Below, piece by piece: positions 10,961 to 22,066 of a stretch of 64,000 bases of DNA. This DNA comes from Larix kaempferi. Its lineage: Eukaryota > Streptophyta > Pinopsida > Pinales > Pinaceae. The stretch is from NCBI GenBank assembly GCA_027924585.1, contig BSBM01000186.1:7626001-7690000 (forward strand), given 5' to 3'. The stretch's first letter is position 1. Each line of letters opens with the position of its first letter. A model generated the notes under the pieces. The model was not told where the DNA came from. It saw nothing but the letters and a program-made list of their open reading frames with translations, and did not search any database. Made by a program: the position numbers and the translations under genes.

Positions 10961-11830
10961 ACTAGTAAATAATCCCAGAGGTTCTATATTTGAAGTAGGA
11001 AATAGAGTATGTCCTTCTTTTTCTTCTTTTGATGAGCTTTCTTCTTCACTAATATGAGGTGTGCTTCTAGATATGGGGCTCTTGAGAGCTTATTCATAGG
11101 ATTCACACATATCTTCTTCTGAGGACTAATCTTGCTCTCTTATTGTCACTCCTATCATTCCTTTTAGCTCTATTATTTCCCTAACTATATTTTTTAAAGA
11201 GTTTTTTTCTTCTTTGATTTGCAATATGAGCATATTTTATGTCTTTCCTGAATTTTTGTCTCTCTACATGGAGATCGGGATAATATTTATACAACTCTAA
11301 TGGGTTATAGAATGTTGGATTCATGCTGATACTAGGAGAGGAAGATTCATATTTGTATGGTTGCTTCTCTTTAGCTTTTAGTTGTGCTAAAAGATTACTC
11401 TTTTCATATTTTAGTTCTTTCCTTAGAACATACTGATATGCAGGGGTTCTAGGCAATATTTCATCAATTTCAACAATCCTGATCTGAGGAGAATCCTTTG
11501 ATGTGGAAAAAATATAGAAACAGAATTATGGAGGACCCTCACATCCCCCTAAATTTGCATCCTGATGATAATCAGAAGAGGAGTCAGAGGATTCTACAGG
11601 ATCAAATTTATTGAAGGTGGGATCCAATTCATCTAAGTCAGAGGATCCTTCATCTGGGAGAAAACTATTTCTCCTTTAGGACATTAGTATGCATCAGAGT
11701 AGTCAAGATCCCACCAAGCAAGATCTAATTCATCAGAAAACATTATTGCAAGCCGAGGCTTAGATTTCCTCTTAGGGAACTTATTTGCCTAATGTCCTTT
11801 CTTTCCATAAATAAAACATTTCTCTTTATC
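10961..11830 (-). pseudogene. Caulimovirid-like coat-protein tail: degenerate zinc knuckle and linker
   Basis: On the minus strand, near 11820-11770, a basic run is followed by KCFIYGKKGH and then ANKFPKRKSK. This is the shape of the coat-protein CCHC knuckle (C-W-I-C-G-K-x-G-H-Y-A-x-x-C-P), but the second and last cysteines are changed (to Y and F) and one codon is a stop. Downstream an acidic serine-rich linker and an open block at 11456-11181 (91 residues, lysine- and tyrosine-rich) lead to the protease. The knuckle normally binds nucleic acid during packaging; this copy could not bind zinc normally. Confidence 0.5.
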
Positions 11831-13307
11831 AGAATGGCTAGAGCGTTTCTTGATGAATGCCTTTCCTTTATCGAAACTCTTCTTCTTCTTATATATAAGC
11901 TTTATCTGGATTATATCTGTGGGTACTGCTGTAGAAGGGTTTCCCTTCTTTTTCTTGCAACTGCAAAATTCTTTACCAAAGTGTCCTATGTTGTGAGCTC
12001 ATAACCCCAATCTGGAATTTTTTCCACATATTTGCAAAAACTATGAGAGTACATGGATGAATGCCTTTTAAAATATCTGGAAACTCACCTTTCTAAACGA
12101 TGCTCTTGCCATGTTTCCATATTAATGAATCCACGTAGTTGGGCAAGAGAGAGACCTTGCAAAGGAATACTTTTATCATTAAGGAATTGTTCCACTGCAT
12201 CTGGAACATGACTAGGGAAAATCCTGAGATAATGTTATAAATATGTCAACTTGTGTGCATTTCCAAAAGAAATAAGAAAATTCTGCATATAACAAAAATA
12301 TTGCTCACTTCTGCTATGATCACAAATTCTAGCAAACATAAACAAAGATGCAAGATGTTCAAAATATTAAATTTCTCTTGGACCATAAAATTCTCTACCT
12401 AATGCTTTGAGAATTTGGTCATTTGCATCTTGGGAAGCCAACATTTCATCTCTGGTTTCTTTAGGAATCCATCGCCACCATTCATAGGCCAAACCTAATA
12501 GGCCTACTACTAACTGGAGAGCTAGTTGTTGGGAAGTTATATTCCGATACTGAGTTCTTTTATAAATAACCCATTTTCTTAACAACTAGATAGTTGTCTT
12601 AATCTCATCCCTCGATTGACATTGGATGTTCAAGACAACCTATTCTGGAATTTGGGAAATAAGGCTATTGATTTCAATGATGTCGAAATGGAATCTATGA
12701 GAAGGAGCAGAAGAGGCAGAGGCATCATGCATTACCTCATCAAAAGTAGGAGGAGGAGGTTATGTAAGTGGACTAGAATCTAGATGAGAAGAAGATCCAT
12801 CCTGGAGTGGAGAATTTTCATTTTTGGAAATGTCATTGGAACAAGATATCGTTCAAGGAGATATTTTGTCATTTTCTTAAATTGAGAGACTAGATATTGT
12901 ATTTCATTGAATTCTTCTTCATCGTGTCCAAAGGTAAACTCTAGTCTAGTATGTTCTTCTTGAATACTCATCATACCAAATGAGTAACTTCTGGCATGTT
13001 TCTTATTCTCTTTATGACCTCTAGAAGCAATCTCTAGAGCATACTAACTAACAGACTTAATCTTTTTCTCTAAGATTTGGGTTTTAATGAAGAGTTTTCC
13101 CAAAACATATAAGCGTTGTTCTAGCTTGTATGCAATGGTAAATATAGCATTCTTTATTTCATCATAATCATGTAAGAAATGATCAATAAGATCCATCTTA
13201 TTTCTAAGCAAAGTGATTTGCTCATGTTCTTCATTGGCCTTTTGTTTTAAGAGGAGGATATCACGAGCCATATCATATAGATTCTGAGGTGTTAAGTGAT
13301 GTTGCAT
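11831..13307 (-). pseudogene. Caulimovirid-like coat-protein region, broken
   Basis: Minus strand, in order: an N-terminal block (13307-13044) rich in leucine, glutamate and lysine with coiled-coil character; a short block (12974-12780); and a block (12585-12367) with GLAYEWWRWIPKETRDEML and LKALGREFYG. The last looks like the capsid core of caulimovirids, where an aromatic W-W pair precedes helix-rich sequence. Next comes a lysine-rich segment that runs to the zinc knuckle. Stops and frame changes separate the blocks, so this is a fossil. No movement-protein signature was seen at the 5' side. Endogenous caulimovirids are common in conifer and other plant genomes; the exact genus cannot be told here. 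Confidence 0.48.
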
Positions 13308-13790
13308 ATTGCCATAATTTGCTTGATTTCATTTGAGACATTTTCGGATATAGAAGAGGACCTATGAGTGCAGAGTTGAAAGTTGTGCAAGTATTTGAGT
13401 CGAGGTTTTTGCATCCTTTTTGCCTGCACTTATTGTGACCTTGGATACGAAAAACTAATAGCTCAAGTGTAACAAGAAGTAAGTGGTGTATGCTCTCCCT
13501 CTATGCTTAGTGCGATAAGCTGGGAACAAAATCTTGTTGATCTTCTAGTGTGTCATCTGTGATGATATTCGCCATCTGAAGACAATCATACATAGTATAT
13601 TGTGTCAAAACCCTCCCTAGCCACCAAGAGCCGATAAGTTTCCATAGAAATCCTGGGGCAATTACCTTGAAGCCACTAGTTTATCCATTGGATTCTACCC
13701 ATGTGTGACGCACTTAGAAAATGTGCTACTCTGAAAGGTTTGTGTGTTAAATTCAGACTCCAAAGTTTTTTTAGTGATTGAGTATTTGTT
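13308..13790. other. No gene recognised between the caulimovirid-like piece and element C
   Basis: About 480 bases without a convincing reading frame on either strand. It may be caulimovirid intergenic sequence or the degraded edge of C. Confidence 0.35.
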
Positions 13791-14496
13791 TTTTGATTGG
13801 GAGTTCTAAATCTGAGCCTATCCTTGGATTTGTGTTATCAGAGCTGATCCTTGGAGTTGTGGGAGTCTTTGTTCTATGATTGGTAGTTCTAAAGTCGATC
13901 ACCAGAAATTCATAATGACCTTCATGAGTTAAGAATGTGTTTTTTTGGAATTCTTCATCCTTCATTCTAATCTGATGATACCAAGAGTGAAGATCCAACT
14001 TTGTGAAAAAAACTGCTCCCTGTAATTCATCAAACAATTTATCAATGACATGAATGGGAAACTTATCTTTAATGGTAATTTTGTTGAGCTCTCTATAATT
14101 TGGACACATACGCCATGATCCATCTGGCTTGTGTACCATTACCACTAGTGCATATTAAGAAATTTGGATAGGTCTAATTTTGCTAGCCTCTAACATTTCT
14201 TTGACCATATGCTCAATTCCACTCTTCTAGCCATAGAGGTATATTTAAGGTCTGATGTTAGGAAGAAGACTTCCTAAAATTAAGTGAATACCATTATCAA
14301 AATCTTGAGCAGGTGGAAGACCATTCGAAATATCTTAAAATATCTTGGAATGCTTATTAGTGACCCTTTGGAGATCTGGGGAAATAGGAGGATTAGATGT
14401 TTGAACATCTAATGAGCATAATTGTGCATTTACACCTTGATGTCCCTTTTTAATCAATTTTCTTATACCATTAGAGCTTATCACCTTGCTTGGTTT
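13791..14496 (-). pseudogene. Ty3/gypsy RT start of element C (truncated)
   Basis: From 14490 the minus strand gives the linker between protease and RT (NGIRKLIKKGHQGVNAQL), then HKPDGSWRMCPNYRELN, ITIKDKFPIHVIDKLFDEL and FFTKLDLHSWYHQIRM with GHYEFLV. These are RT motifs 1 to 3 of Ty3/gypsy elements of the chromovirus type. The usual H-S-G-Y-H has become H-S-W-Y-H. The catalytic Y-x-D-D, RNase H and integrase are absent. After about 13870 the sequence becomes unrelated. Stops occur in the linker near 14150 and 14334. Confidence 0.85.
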
Positions 14497-15147
14497 TGTT
14501 AAATTTTCAGAATTTACTTCAATATGATCTAGGATCTTAACTGAGAGAACAACATGTACAGCATATCTACAGCATATCAATCATGGAGACAATAATGCAA
14601 GCACACAAGAGACACAAAGGTTTACTTGGGGAAAACCATAAAGGTGAAAAACCCCAATAACTTCCTCAGAGATAGATAGAGCAATGATACAACCCAACCA
14701 TAAGAGATAGACATATCCTAGCAGCAGATCCTCCTCCTCCATAAGTGCACCACTCCTCCTTGAGTGCATGAGTGAGAAGTGAGTGATCAAATAGAGTGCC
14801 TCCCGCACTCTATCTATGCTTGACTTGACTTTCCTTTTACCTAACTCATGTAGGCTCGAAATTAACCACATAACATAATGCTGGCTGGGCTGACCCCCAA
14901 TAGGGTGGTCTAATAACCCTTCAACCCACATGGCCGACCCCCAATAGGGTGGTCTAATAACCCTTTGACCCGCATGACCTATACAGGGCCGACCCCAACA
15001 AGGTGGTCTAATAACCCATCAAATATAAGTTACGACACTTACAATATAAATGACGACACTTCCGTATAGAGGAATAATACCATCTATATAGGAGTACATA
15101 CAACATACATATATGAAATACATTCCGAAGTTACATATACATCAACA
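14497..15147 (-). repeat. 3' LTR of element B
   Basis: 651 bases. Near the outer half there are three copies of a roughly 45-base unit containing GGTGGTCTAATAACCC (about 14900-15020). Relative to the other LTR it has a 12-base local duplication of CATATCTACAG type near 14575. Confidence 0.92.
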
Positions 15148-15160
15148 CTCCCTCTTAACT
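15148..15160 (-). promoter_or_regulatory. Polypurine tract of element B
   Basis: Minus strand reads AGTTAAGAGGGAG immediately before TGTTGATG of the LTR. Confidence 0.85.
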
Positions 15161-15407
15161 AGGAAGGTATTTCTCAGCACAGGTCTTCTAGCACAAGTCT
15201 TCTTCTTTGGATCATCGTCACTGGATAATCGTTATCGAGACATCATCATCGTCACTGCTGCTGCTAGCTCAATCAATCTCTGAATCTACTCATCATAGGA
15301 AGTTCTACAGAGCCAGTCCTTTTTCATACTGGATGTAGGCCCACCACCTGTAGGTCTTCATCATCACTAGCCATACTGTGGAATCCTCAGGACTTATTAC
15401 GTGTGTC
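15161..15407. other. Untranslated 3' region of element B
   Basis: No frame recognised; lies between PPT and minisatellite. Confidence 0.5.
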
Positions 15408-15917
15408 ACAAAACCTCGAAAGAGCATCCCAGGCTGTTACGAGCACACAGCTCTACCTATAGGATCTCCTAGGGCACCAAATTACATGTGACCTCACCAT
15501 AAAACCTCGGAAGAGCATCCCAGAATGTTACGAGCACACAAATCTACCTATAGGATCTCCCAGGGCAACGAATTACATGTGGTCATAGCAAAACCTCGTA
15601 AGAGCATCCCAGGACTGATTACGGGCACACAGCCCAACCTATCGGATCTCCCAGGGAACCAAATTATATGCCATAGGAAAAAACCTCGAAAGAGCATCTG
15701 CCAGATATCCCAGGGCACCGAATTACATGCCATAGGAAAAACCTCGAAAGACTATCTGCAGATCTCCCAGGGCACCGAATTATATGTCCTTCCAGAGAAA
15801 AACCTCGAAAGAGCATTTGCCAGATATCCCAAGGCACCGAATTACATGCCATAGGCAAAACCTCAAAAGACTATCTGCAAATCTCCCAGGGCACCGGATT
15901 ACATGCTCATCTGCACA
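15408..15917 (-). repeat. Minisatellite in the 3' region of element B, about 7 units
   Basis: Units begin AAAACCTCG-AAGAGCATC and end near CCCAGGGCACC-AATTACATG. The first three units are about 85-95 bases and include GTTACGAGCACACA-like sequence. The last four are about 57-62 bases because that middle part is missing. The array lies between pol and the PPT. Confidence 0.85.
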
Positions 15918-15924
15918 ACCTGAT

Positions 15925-16615
15925 CCACGACCATAGAGTATCAACCTGATACTCATCATACATCATCCTGATGTACCCATGATCATCCTGATCATCATCA
16001 CTGCAACATCCTGCTGCATGTCATCTGGAGCAACATCCTGAAGCTCGTCATCCATGATCATCCTGATCATCATCACCGTAACATCCTGCTGCATGTCATC
16101 TGGAGCAACATCCTGAAGCTCGTCATCCATGATCATCCTAATCATACAATGCATCTACCTGATGCATACCAAGTATCTACCTGATACATATCATCATACA
16201 TGATCCTCCTAATCATACAATGTATCCACCTGATACAAATACAAATACGTGATACATATCACCATACATGATCCACCTGATCATACAATGTATCCACCTG
16301 ATACATGTACAGATACATGGTCCAAGCATCCAACATGATGCATATACAAAAATACATACACATGATCCAATTGATCATATCCAACATCCAACATGATGCG
16401 TACATATAAATGATCCAACTGATCATATCCAGCATCCAACAGGATGCGTACATATAAATGATCCAACTGATCATATCTAGCATCCAACAGGATGCGTACA
16501 TACAAATGATCCAACTAATCATATCCAACATCCAACATGATGCGTATATACAAATGATCCAACTGATCATATCCAAGCAGAAACCAGAACATCATCCTGA
16601 TGCTCATTATCTAGC
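15925..16615. repeat. Array of short palindromes joined by a constant spacer
   Basis: A string of inverted repeats, each with its own arms around a TCC/ACC/AAC-type centre: TACATCA-TCC-TGATGTA, ATGATCA-TCC-TGATCAT, ATGCATC-TACC-TGATGCAT, GTATC-CACC-TGATAC, GATC-CAAC-TGATC and GCATC-CAACA-TGATGC. It includes a 75-base unit repeated twice (15985-16140) and a roughly 48-base unit repeated about four times (16370-16570). It does not look like coding sequence. Confidence 0.8.
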
Positions 16616-16685
16616 ACTTACATCCACAGCCATGTGAAGGATCCTCCTTCCAACATGCTTGGAATGGCTTCAGCAAATGTGTCCA

Positions 16686-18010
16686 TCACTTCTTCCTCGA
16701 AGTGTCCTCGATCTGAAGAATGCCAAGCCTCTCTCTGAAGTACTCGAACTTCACCCTGGCTAGTGGCTTCGTTAGCACATATGCAATCTGCTCGTCCATT
16801 GCAACATACAGGAGCTTCGCAGCTCCTCTTTGCAACATATCCCTGATATAGTGATATTTGATCTCTATGTGTTTCGACCTATCATGAAACACTGGATTCT
16901 CGGACAGCTTCACACAACTCTAGTTATCACAGAAGATACCAGTAGCATCCAACGGGAGATCAAATAGCTGAACATGCTGCAACATACTCTGCCTCAGCTG
17001 TACTCAGTGCTATGCAGGACTGCTTCCTGCTGAACCAAGAGATCACACCTGATCCTATACTGAAGCAGCACCCAAATGTGCTCTTCCTATCTGTAGCACT
17101 ACCTGCTCAATCTGAATCAACATAACCCTGCAGGTTAAACTTTTGATTCACCTCATACTTGAGCCCATAATCCACTGTACGCTTCAGGTATCTCAGAACA
17201 TGCTTTACAGCAACCAGGTGAACACTCCTCGGATCTGACTCAATGTGTTCACAGCAAAGCAAATGTCTGGTCTCGTGTTCGTCAGGTACATCAAGGACCC
17301 AATCATCTGACGATACATAGAGACATCAACCGGATCAGATGAAGCATCACATAGAAGCTTCAGATTCGATGCCATAGGTGTGGCCATGGCCTTGCAATCC
17401 ATCATCCCGAACCTCTTCAGGATCTCTACTGCATACTTCCCTTGTCCAAGGAAGATTCCATCTACACTCTGCCACACCTCCATGCCAAAAACAAATAGTG
17501 CATCATCCCCAAGTTATTCATCTCGAACTCGGCAGTAAGCTTCCGCTGCATGTCGGCAATCAATCTATCTTCAGCTGTAACAAATAGGTTATCTGCATAC
17601 AAAAGTAGTATCACTGGATTGCCTTCCTCAACCTTGTAGTAAAGGTTGGAATCCGCTTTACTCTTGGTAAAGCCCAAACTGGATAGAAAGCTTCCTATCC
17701 TACCATACCAAGTTCTGCACATATATGATTTCCTATCATGTGTCTCAGAACCAAGTGGTTGCTCCACATACACTTCTTCTTCAACTACACCATTCAAGAA
17801 AGCTGTCTTGAAATCCATCTGGTGTATCTTCTATTTCATCACTTTTATATTTCTATATGCTACCATCTGCAGCATGCTTGATCTTGATAGATCCATATGG
17901 AAGTCACAACAGACTTCCCTTCAGCTCTTGGGACTGCATCCCAAACATCGTTCTTCATGATCGACGGATCATGGCATTCTTCCAGTATCCTGGGAACTTC
18001 AATATCTTTA
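16686..18010 (-). pseudogene. Copia reverse transcriptase and RNase H of element B
   Basis: Minus strand, broken open blocks. From 17818: MDFKTAFLNGVVEEEVYVEQ, then LLLYADNLFVTAEDRLIAD, where the catalytic YVDD of relatives has become YADN. From 17483: MEVWQSVDGIFLGQGKYAVE and TRPDICFAVNTL. RNase H follows through frame breaks near 17120-16950, with STAEAEY-like sequence. The C-terminal block (16913-16686) has HDRSKHIEIKYHYIRDML and ADEQIAYVLTKPLA-like sequence ending IEDTSRKK. That block is the real pol end, which is missing in element A. The loss of catalytic D and several stops show that it is inactive. Confidence 0.86.
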
Positions 18011-19529
18011 ATAGATAATTTTGTTGCTGAACAAATGTTGTAGTTCTTCTTTTGTAGGTGATGGCATATGATCTTTCCTACACAACAAGTTAAATTGCAT
18101 GATTAGAAAACATCTCATAGTTTTCAGAACAAATTCTTACACATAAAGAAATATGTCATAAAGTCATGCAATTGTCTTATCCAATGCTTCAATACAACAT
18201 TTATCCATATCCTCTAACTTTCTAAATTCCTTCCAATCTCTATCAGAACATTGTTAAGAGTGTGCACAACTCCCAACATGTCAGCAAAGAGGTTTCATTC
18301 TAGATAAGTAGCAATGGAATGTTGTACAGTGCCATAGGCCACTTACCCATGCATATTAGTAGTATACTGTTCATCAATGCAATTATTCTAATATGCATAA
18401 TACACAACCTAATTCTAGGAACATCAGTATATACATTATTGAATAGTATTATTTAAGAAATGACAATTCAAATACTTATCTTTGTTTGTTCGTTGGGTGG
18501 ACTCCCTTTGAGTCTTCGCTTCCTTGCAGGAGCTACTGGAGTCCTAATCTGAAGTAGCTTCTTCTGCACCTTTTGATGTGGAATGTAGAGAGATGGTCAA
18601 CTCCCTCTGAATATCTGCATCCTTGCAAAAACCACTGGAGTGTACTCCCTCTTGATCTTTGCTTCCTGGATTACTTTTCCTTGAACTTATATTCATTCTC
18701 GATCCCTATGCATGCTTGTTAGTATCACCATTGCGTTATCCTCTAGGTCTCATACGTAATCAAACATTCATTAGTATAATCACAATAATCTCAAGCATGT
18801 ATAGTCATGATCATTTCAAACATAAATAATAAGCATTAGCATTCAAGGTTTATGTAGGATTCTTATGGTTAGTCAAATCATAAGAAACATAACATGTCTA
18901 AACCTATGACTCTTCGGGTTAGTCATATCATTAATTAAGGTAAGACAAATAATATTCATATACCCATGATCATTCAAACTTATCACTTCATGAATAATCA
19001 TTATCAACAACACAACAGTATAAGATCCTAACCCAAGGTAGGATTCTATCTTGATATAGGAAAAACATACCTGGATTAGCATGCTAGCTAGTTATGTCTA
19101 ACATACCCGTATAATGTCTTTTGGTTCCCTTCAGTGACTTGTGCTAGTAACCTGCATATCTCATAAGTTAACCATTGTAGAAACAAGTTATACATACCTC
19201 GAAAGTAGATCTTCTATGTGATCCATGACAATGGATGAATCCTTGTCTTCATGTCACCATGATCATATGATTTGTCTTTCTTGGTGTACCTTTTATGTCA
19301 GCAGACAACATAAACCTCATACAACACCATAATGCATTAGTACAATCATAAGTGTCAACACCCTAACCAATGAATATCTTCTATCATGCATTCATAATTT
19401 TGTTAAGGTGATACGACAAATCTAAAATCAATATTGTACTAACCATAATAACATGAAGACAAACATACCATAAACTTAATCATGAACAAATATCAAAACA
19501 TACCTCGATGAGTCATACCTGTCGAGATC
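18011..19529 (-). other. Integrase-less spacer of element B
   Basis: About 1.5 kb with no HHCC or DDE integrase motifs. 18011-18540 is similar to 7254-7790 of element A. 18700-19480 is AT-rich with no frame I recognise and is longer than in A. Confidence 0.55.
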
Positions 19530-19740
19530 GCTTGTAATATTCTTATGTAAGGCCTTAGCCTCATCTCCCTCTGAAACAGGAACTTCTTCACTTATGCAGG
19601 TGACCAATCCACTTGATTTGCAAGAACTGGACCTGGAGCTAGATATGGGTTTGTCAGAGAAACCCCAAAAATTCAAAGTTTGAATTTCAAACTTTCGAAA
19701 GGATAGAAATATGCACCTTGATGAGCTGATCAAACTGGTA
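19530..19740 (-). pseudogene. Remnant of Copia gag, element B
   Basis: The short segment CISEEVPVSEGDEAKALHKN (minus, about 19600-19540) matches the A segment YISEEVPVPKGDEDKALHKK. Most of capsid and all of the zinc knuckle are gone. Confidence 0.75.
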
Positions 19741-20942
19741 TATTCAGAATTTGAAAACTACAAAGTTTCACTCCTCAATTTTGCCTTTGAAACTTCCGGA
19801 TTCACTGGACATGACCCTGAAATGGGGTTTGATGAAGCCCACTCTTTTTCCCAATCAAAAGGTTTGATCCAAAGCTCTAAGATTCTATTTTTCTGAGGAG
19901 CTTCCAGCCGTGGTCACAGATTTCAAAAATTCCCATTTTTACAGAAGCCCTAATTTTCCACTTTTCTGATCAAAGTCCCGAACTAGGGTCTGATCAAGCC
20001 CGGCCTTCTTCCCAACCAAAAATTCTGATATTGGTCTCTAAATTTCTATTTTGATGAGTAGCATCCAACCGTGGTCTCCGATTACAAAAATTCCAACTTT
20101 CTCCGAAGCCCTAAATTCCAGAAGCCATGAAGGAAGGTACTCAAAAATAATTCTGTTTTGATAGAAATATGTACCTGATTGTTTCTGGTGTAACTCTGAA
20201 CTTTTCGATCCATAGGATCTGAAAAAGTTTCCTGAGATAGCTTGACCTGTTATCTTTCCATCCTGATAGGTCTTACCTCAATTGGATTCTCTGAGAGAGA
20301 GTTATGCCAAGTGTCGCAACGTGATCTGTTTTGGGATATACAGGAGAGCGAACTTGTACGGCATGCCATGTGTCACTATTTGAACTTAGGCCTTTGACAA
20401 ATTTTCCTGAGATATCTCGCCCTATTATATTTCCCTCCTGATAGGTCTGACCTCAATTGGACTCTCTGAGAGATATTTATGCCAAGTGTCGCAACGTGAC
20501 CTGTTTATGGGATAATACAGGAGAGCGAACTTGTATGGCATTCCATGTGTCACTGGTTCAACTTCGGCCTCTGAAAAAGTTTCATGACATAGTACAGTCT
20601 ATGTAATACCTGTCACTTTTTATGAAATTTCATTTGGAGATTCCTATCCCAAGTTATGACCTTTTTCCCAAGGTCACCTGATTTTGACTCAGATCTAGAA
20701 GAGGCAGAAACCCTATATTGTATAGATCATAAATCCCAAAGTACAACGAATTAGAGGTTGTCCTTTGGACAATAGGTACATGGGGATGTAATCTTCGAAC
20801 TATAAACATTTCAGATCCGAAAACTTTGTAAAAATGGATTTATAGCGAAAGTGCTACGATGACTGGTTTTTGCTATATCAAGCCCTAGCATCGTAAGTGC
20901 AACAAGTGTCATACATGCCATATCATGCCTTCTTTCAGGCTA
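19741..20942 (-). other. Leader of element B with a 175-base tandem duplication
   Basis: Two consecutive diverged units (about 20213-20395 and 20396-20580) share TTTCCTGAGATA, CAATTGGA-TCTCTGAGAGA, GCCAAGTGTCGCAACGTGA and CAGGAGAGCGAACTTGTA. A second, weaker duplication lies at 19870-20110 (around CCGTGGTC and AGAAGCCCTAA). No protein is apparent. Confidence 0.75.
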
Positions 20943-20954
20943 GCTCTGATACCA
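20943..20954 (-). promoter_or_regulatory. Primer-binding site, initiator tRNA-Met, element B
   Basis: Minus strand TGGTATCAGAGC, directly adjoining the 5' LTR. Confidence 0.94.
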
Positions 20955-21593
20955 TGTAAAATTTTCAGAATTTACTTCAATCTGATCTAGGATCTTAACT
21001 CAGAGAACAACATGTACAGCATATCAATCATGGAGACAATAATGCAAGCACACAAGAGACACAAAGATTTACTTAGGGAAAACCATAAAGGTGAAAAACC
21101 CCAATAAATTCCTCAGAGATAGATAGAGCAATGATACAACCCAACCATAAGAGATAGACATATCCTATCAGTAGATCTCCTCCTCCATAAGTGCACCACT
21201 CCTCCTTGATTGCATGAGTGAGAAGTGAGTGATCAAATAGAGTGCCTCCCGCACTCTATTTATACTTGACTTGACTTGCCTTTTACCGAACTCATGTAGG
21301 CTCGAACTTAACCACATAACATAATGCTAACTGGGCCGACCCCCAATAGGGTGGTCTAATAACCCTTCGACCCACATGGCCGACCCCCAATAGGGTGGTC
21401 TAATAACCCTTTGACCCACATGACCTATACAGGGCCGACCCCAACAAGGTGGTCTAATAACCCATCAAGTATAAGTTACGACACTTACAATATAAATGAC
21501 GACACTTCCGTATAGAGGAATAATACCATCTCTATAGGAGTACATACAAAATACATAAATGAAATACATTCCGAAGTTACATATACATCAACA
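20955..21593 (-). repeat. 5' LTR of element B
   Basis: 639 bases, near-identical to the left LTR, with the same triplicated GGTGGTCTAATAACCC unit (about 21345-21460). Confidence 0.92.
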
Positions 21594-21994
21594 GGTTTCC
21601 ATGTGATGCCATTTAACTCATATTCCTTTCCTTCCCATAAAAATTTCATGAAAAGATTCTGAAAATTAAAAGCCACGGTTCCCAATGATTGTAACCATTG
21701 AACTCCTAAGACAACATCTTCACCTCCCATTGGAATAGCAATCATTGGACTATTCAATAGATATTCCCTCATAGTAATATTCATATTATGGAATTTCCCC
21801 GAGCAATTGATAGTTCCTCCATATGCAATCATTACTTGAAACTCTGGTGCTGGATATACAAAGCAATTGAGAACTTTGACTAATTTACAGTGAATGAAAT
21901 TATGAGTACTACCATAATCAATCGACATTGTTACCTTTTTCTTTTTGATATATCCTTCAATCTTGAGAGTTTGCAGAGTTCTAATTCCAGCCAA
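21594..21994 (-). pseudogene. Ty3/gypsy aspartic protease of element C
   Basis: The minus strand from 21994 has TLKIEGYIKKKKVTMSIDYG followed by STHNFI. This is the retroviral-type protease motif I-D-S-G-S-T-H-N-F-I with serine-glycine spacing altered to D-Y-G. Downstream VVLGVQWLQSLG matches the conserved ILGMQWL block. It would cut the Gag-Pol polyprotein. The open frame runs to GITWKP and is then interrupted at 21593 by Copia B; the frame resumes at 14496. The D-Y-G change probably inactivates it. Confidence 0.86.
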
Positions 21995-22066
21995 TGCATG
22001 ACCAGATATGGTGGGAGTAATCTCTTCAGAAGTAATCTCTTCTATTTGTTCATCTTGAGAAGGTTC

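Larger units (their letters stand above)
14497..21593 (-). mobile_element. Element B: full-length Ty1/Copia element, 7097 bp, lacking integrase
   Basis: Right LTR 20955-21593 and left LTR 14497-15147 begin and end TG..CA on the minus strand and are very similar by eye. The initiator-Met primer site (20943-20954) and a polypurine tract (15148-15160) sit next to the correct LTRs. Five-base target duplication GGTTT at 14492-14496 and 21594-21598. The order inside, on minus, is leader with duplication, gag remnant, integrase-less spacer, RT-RNase H, hairpin-rich array, minisatellite, PPT. It inserted into gypsy element C. It cannot be autonomous, since gag is nearly gone and no integrase is seen. 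Confidence 0.92.

Noticed and set aside
13826-13850. TTATCAGAGCTGA as a plus-strand tRNA-Met primer site
   Set aside because: It lacks the TGGTATC start and no LTR ends beside it.
16259-16576. Frame encoding repeated MDMISWIIC-type peptide
   Set aside because: Product of the palindrome array and its 48-base unit; no sign of a real protein.
15408-16615. CRISPR-like array
   Set aside because: Repeat units vary in length, have no uniform repeat and unique-spacer pattern, and lie within a plant Copia element.
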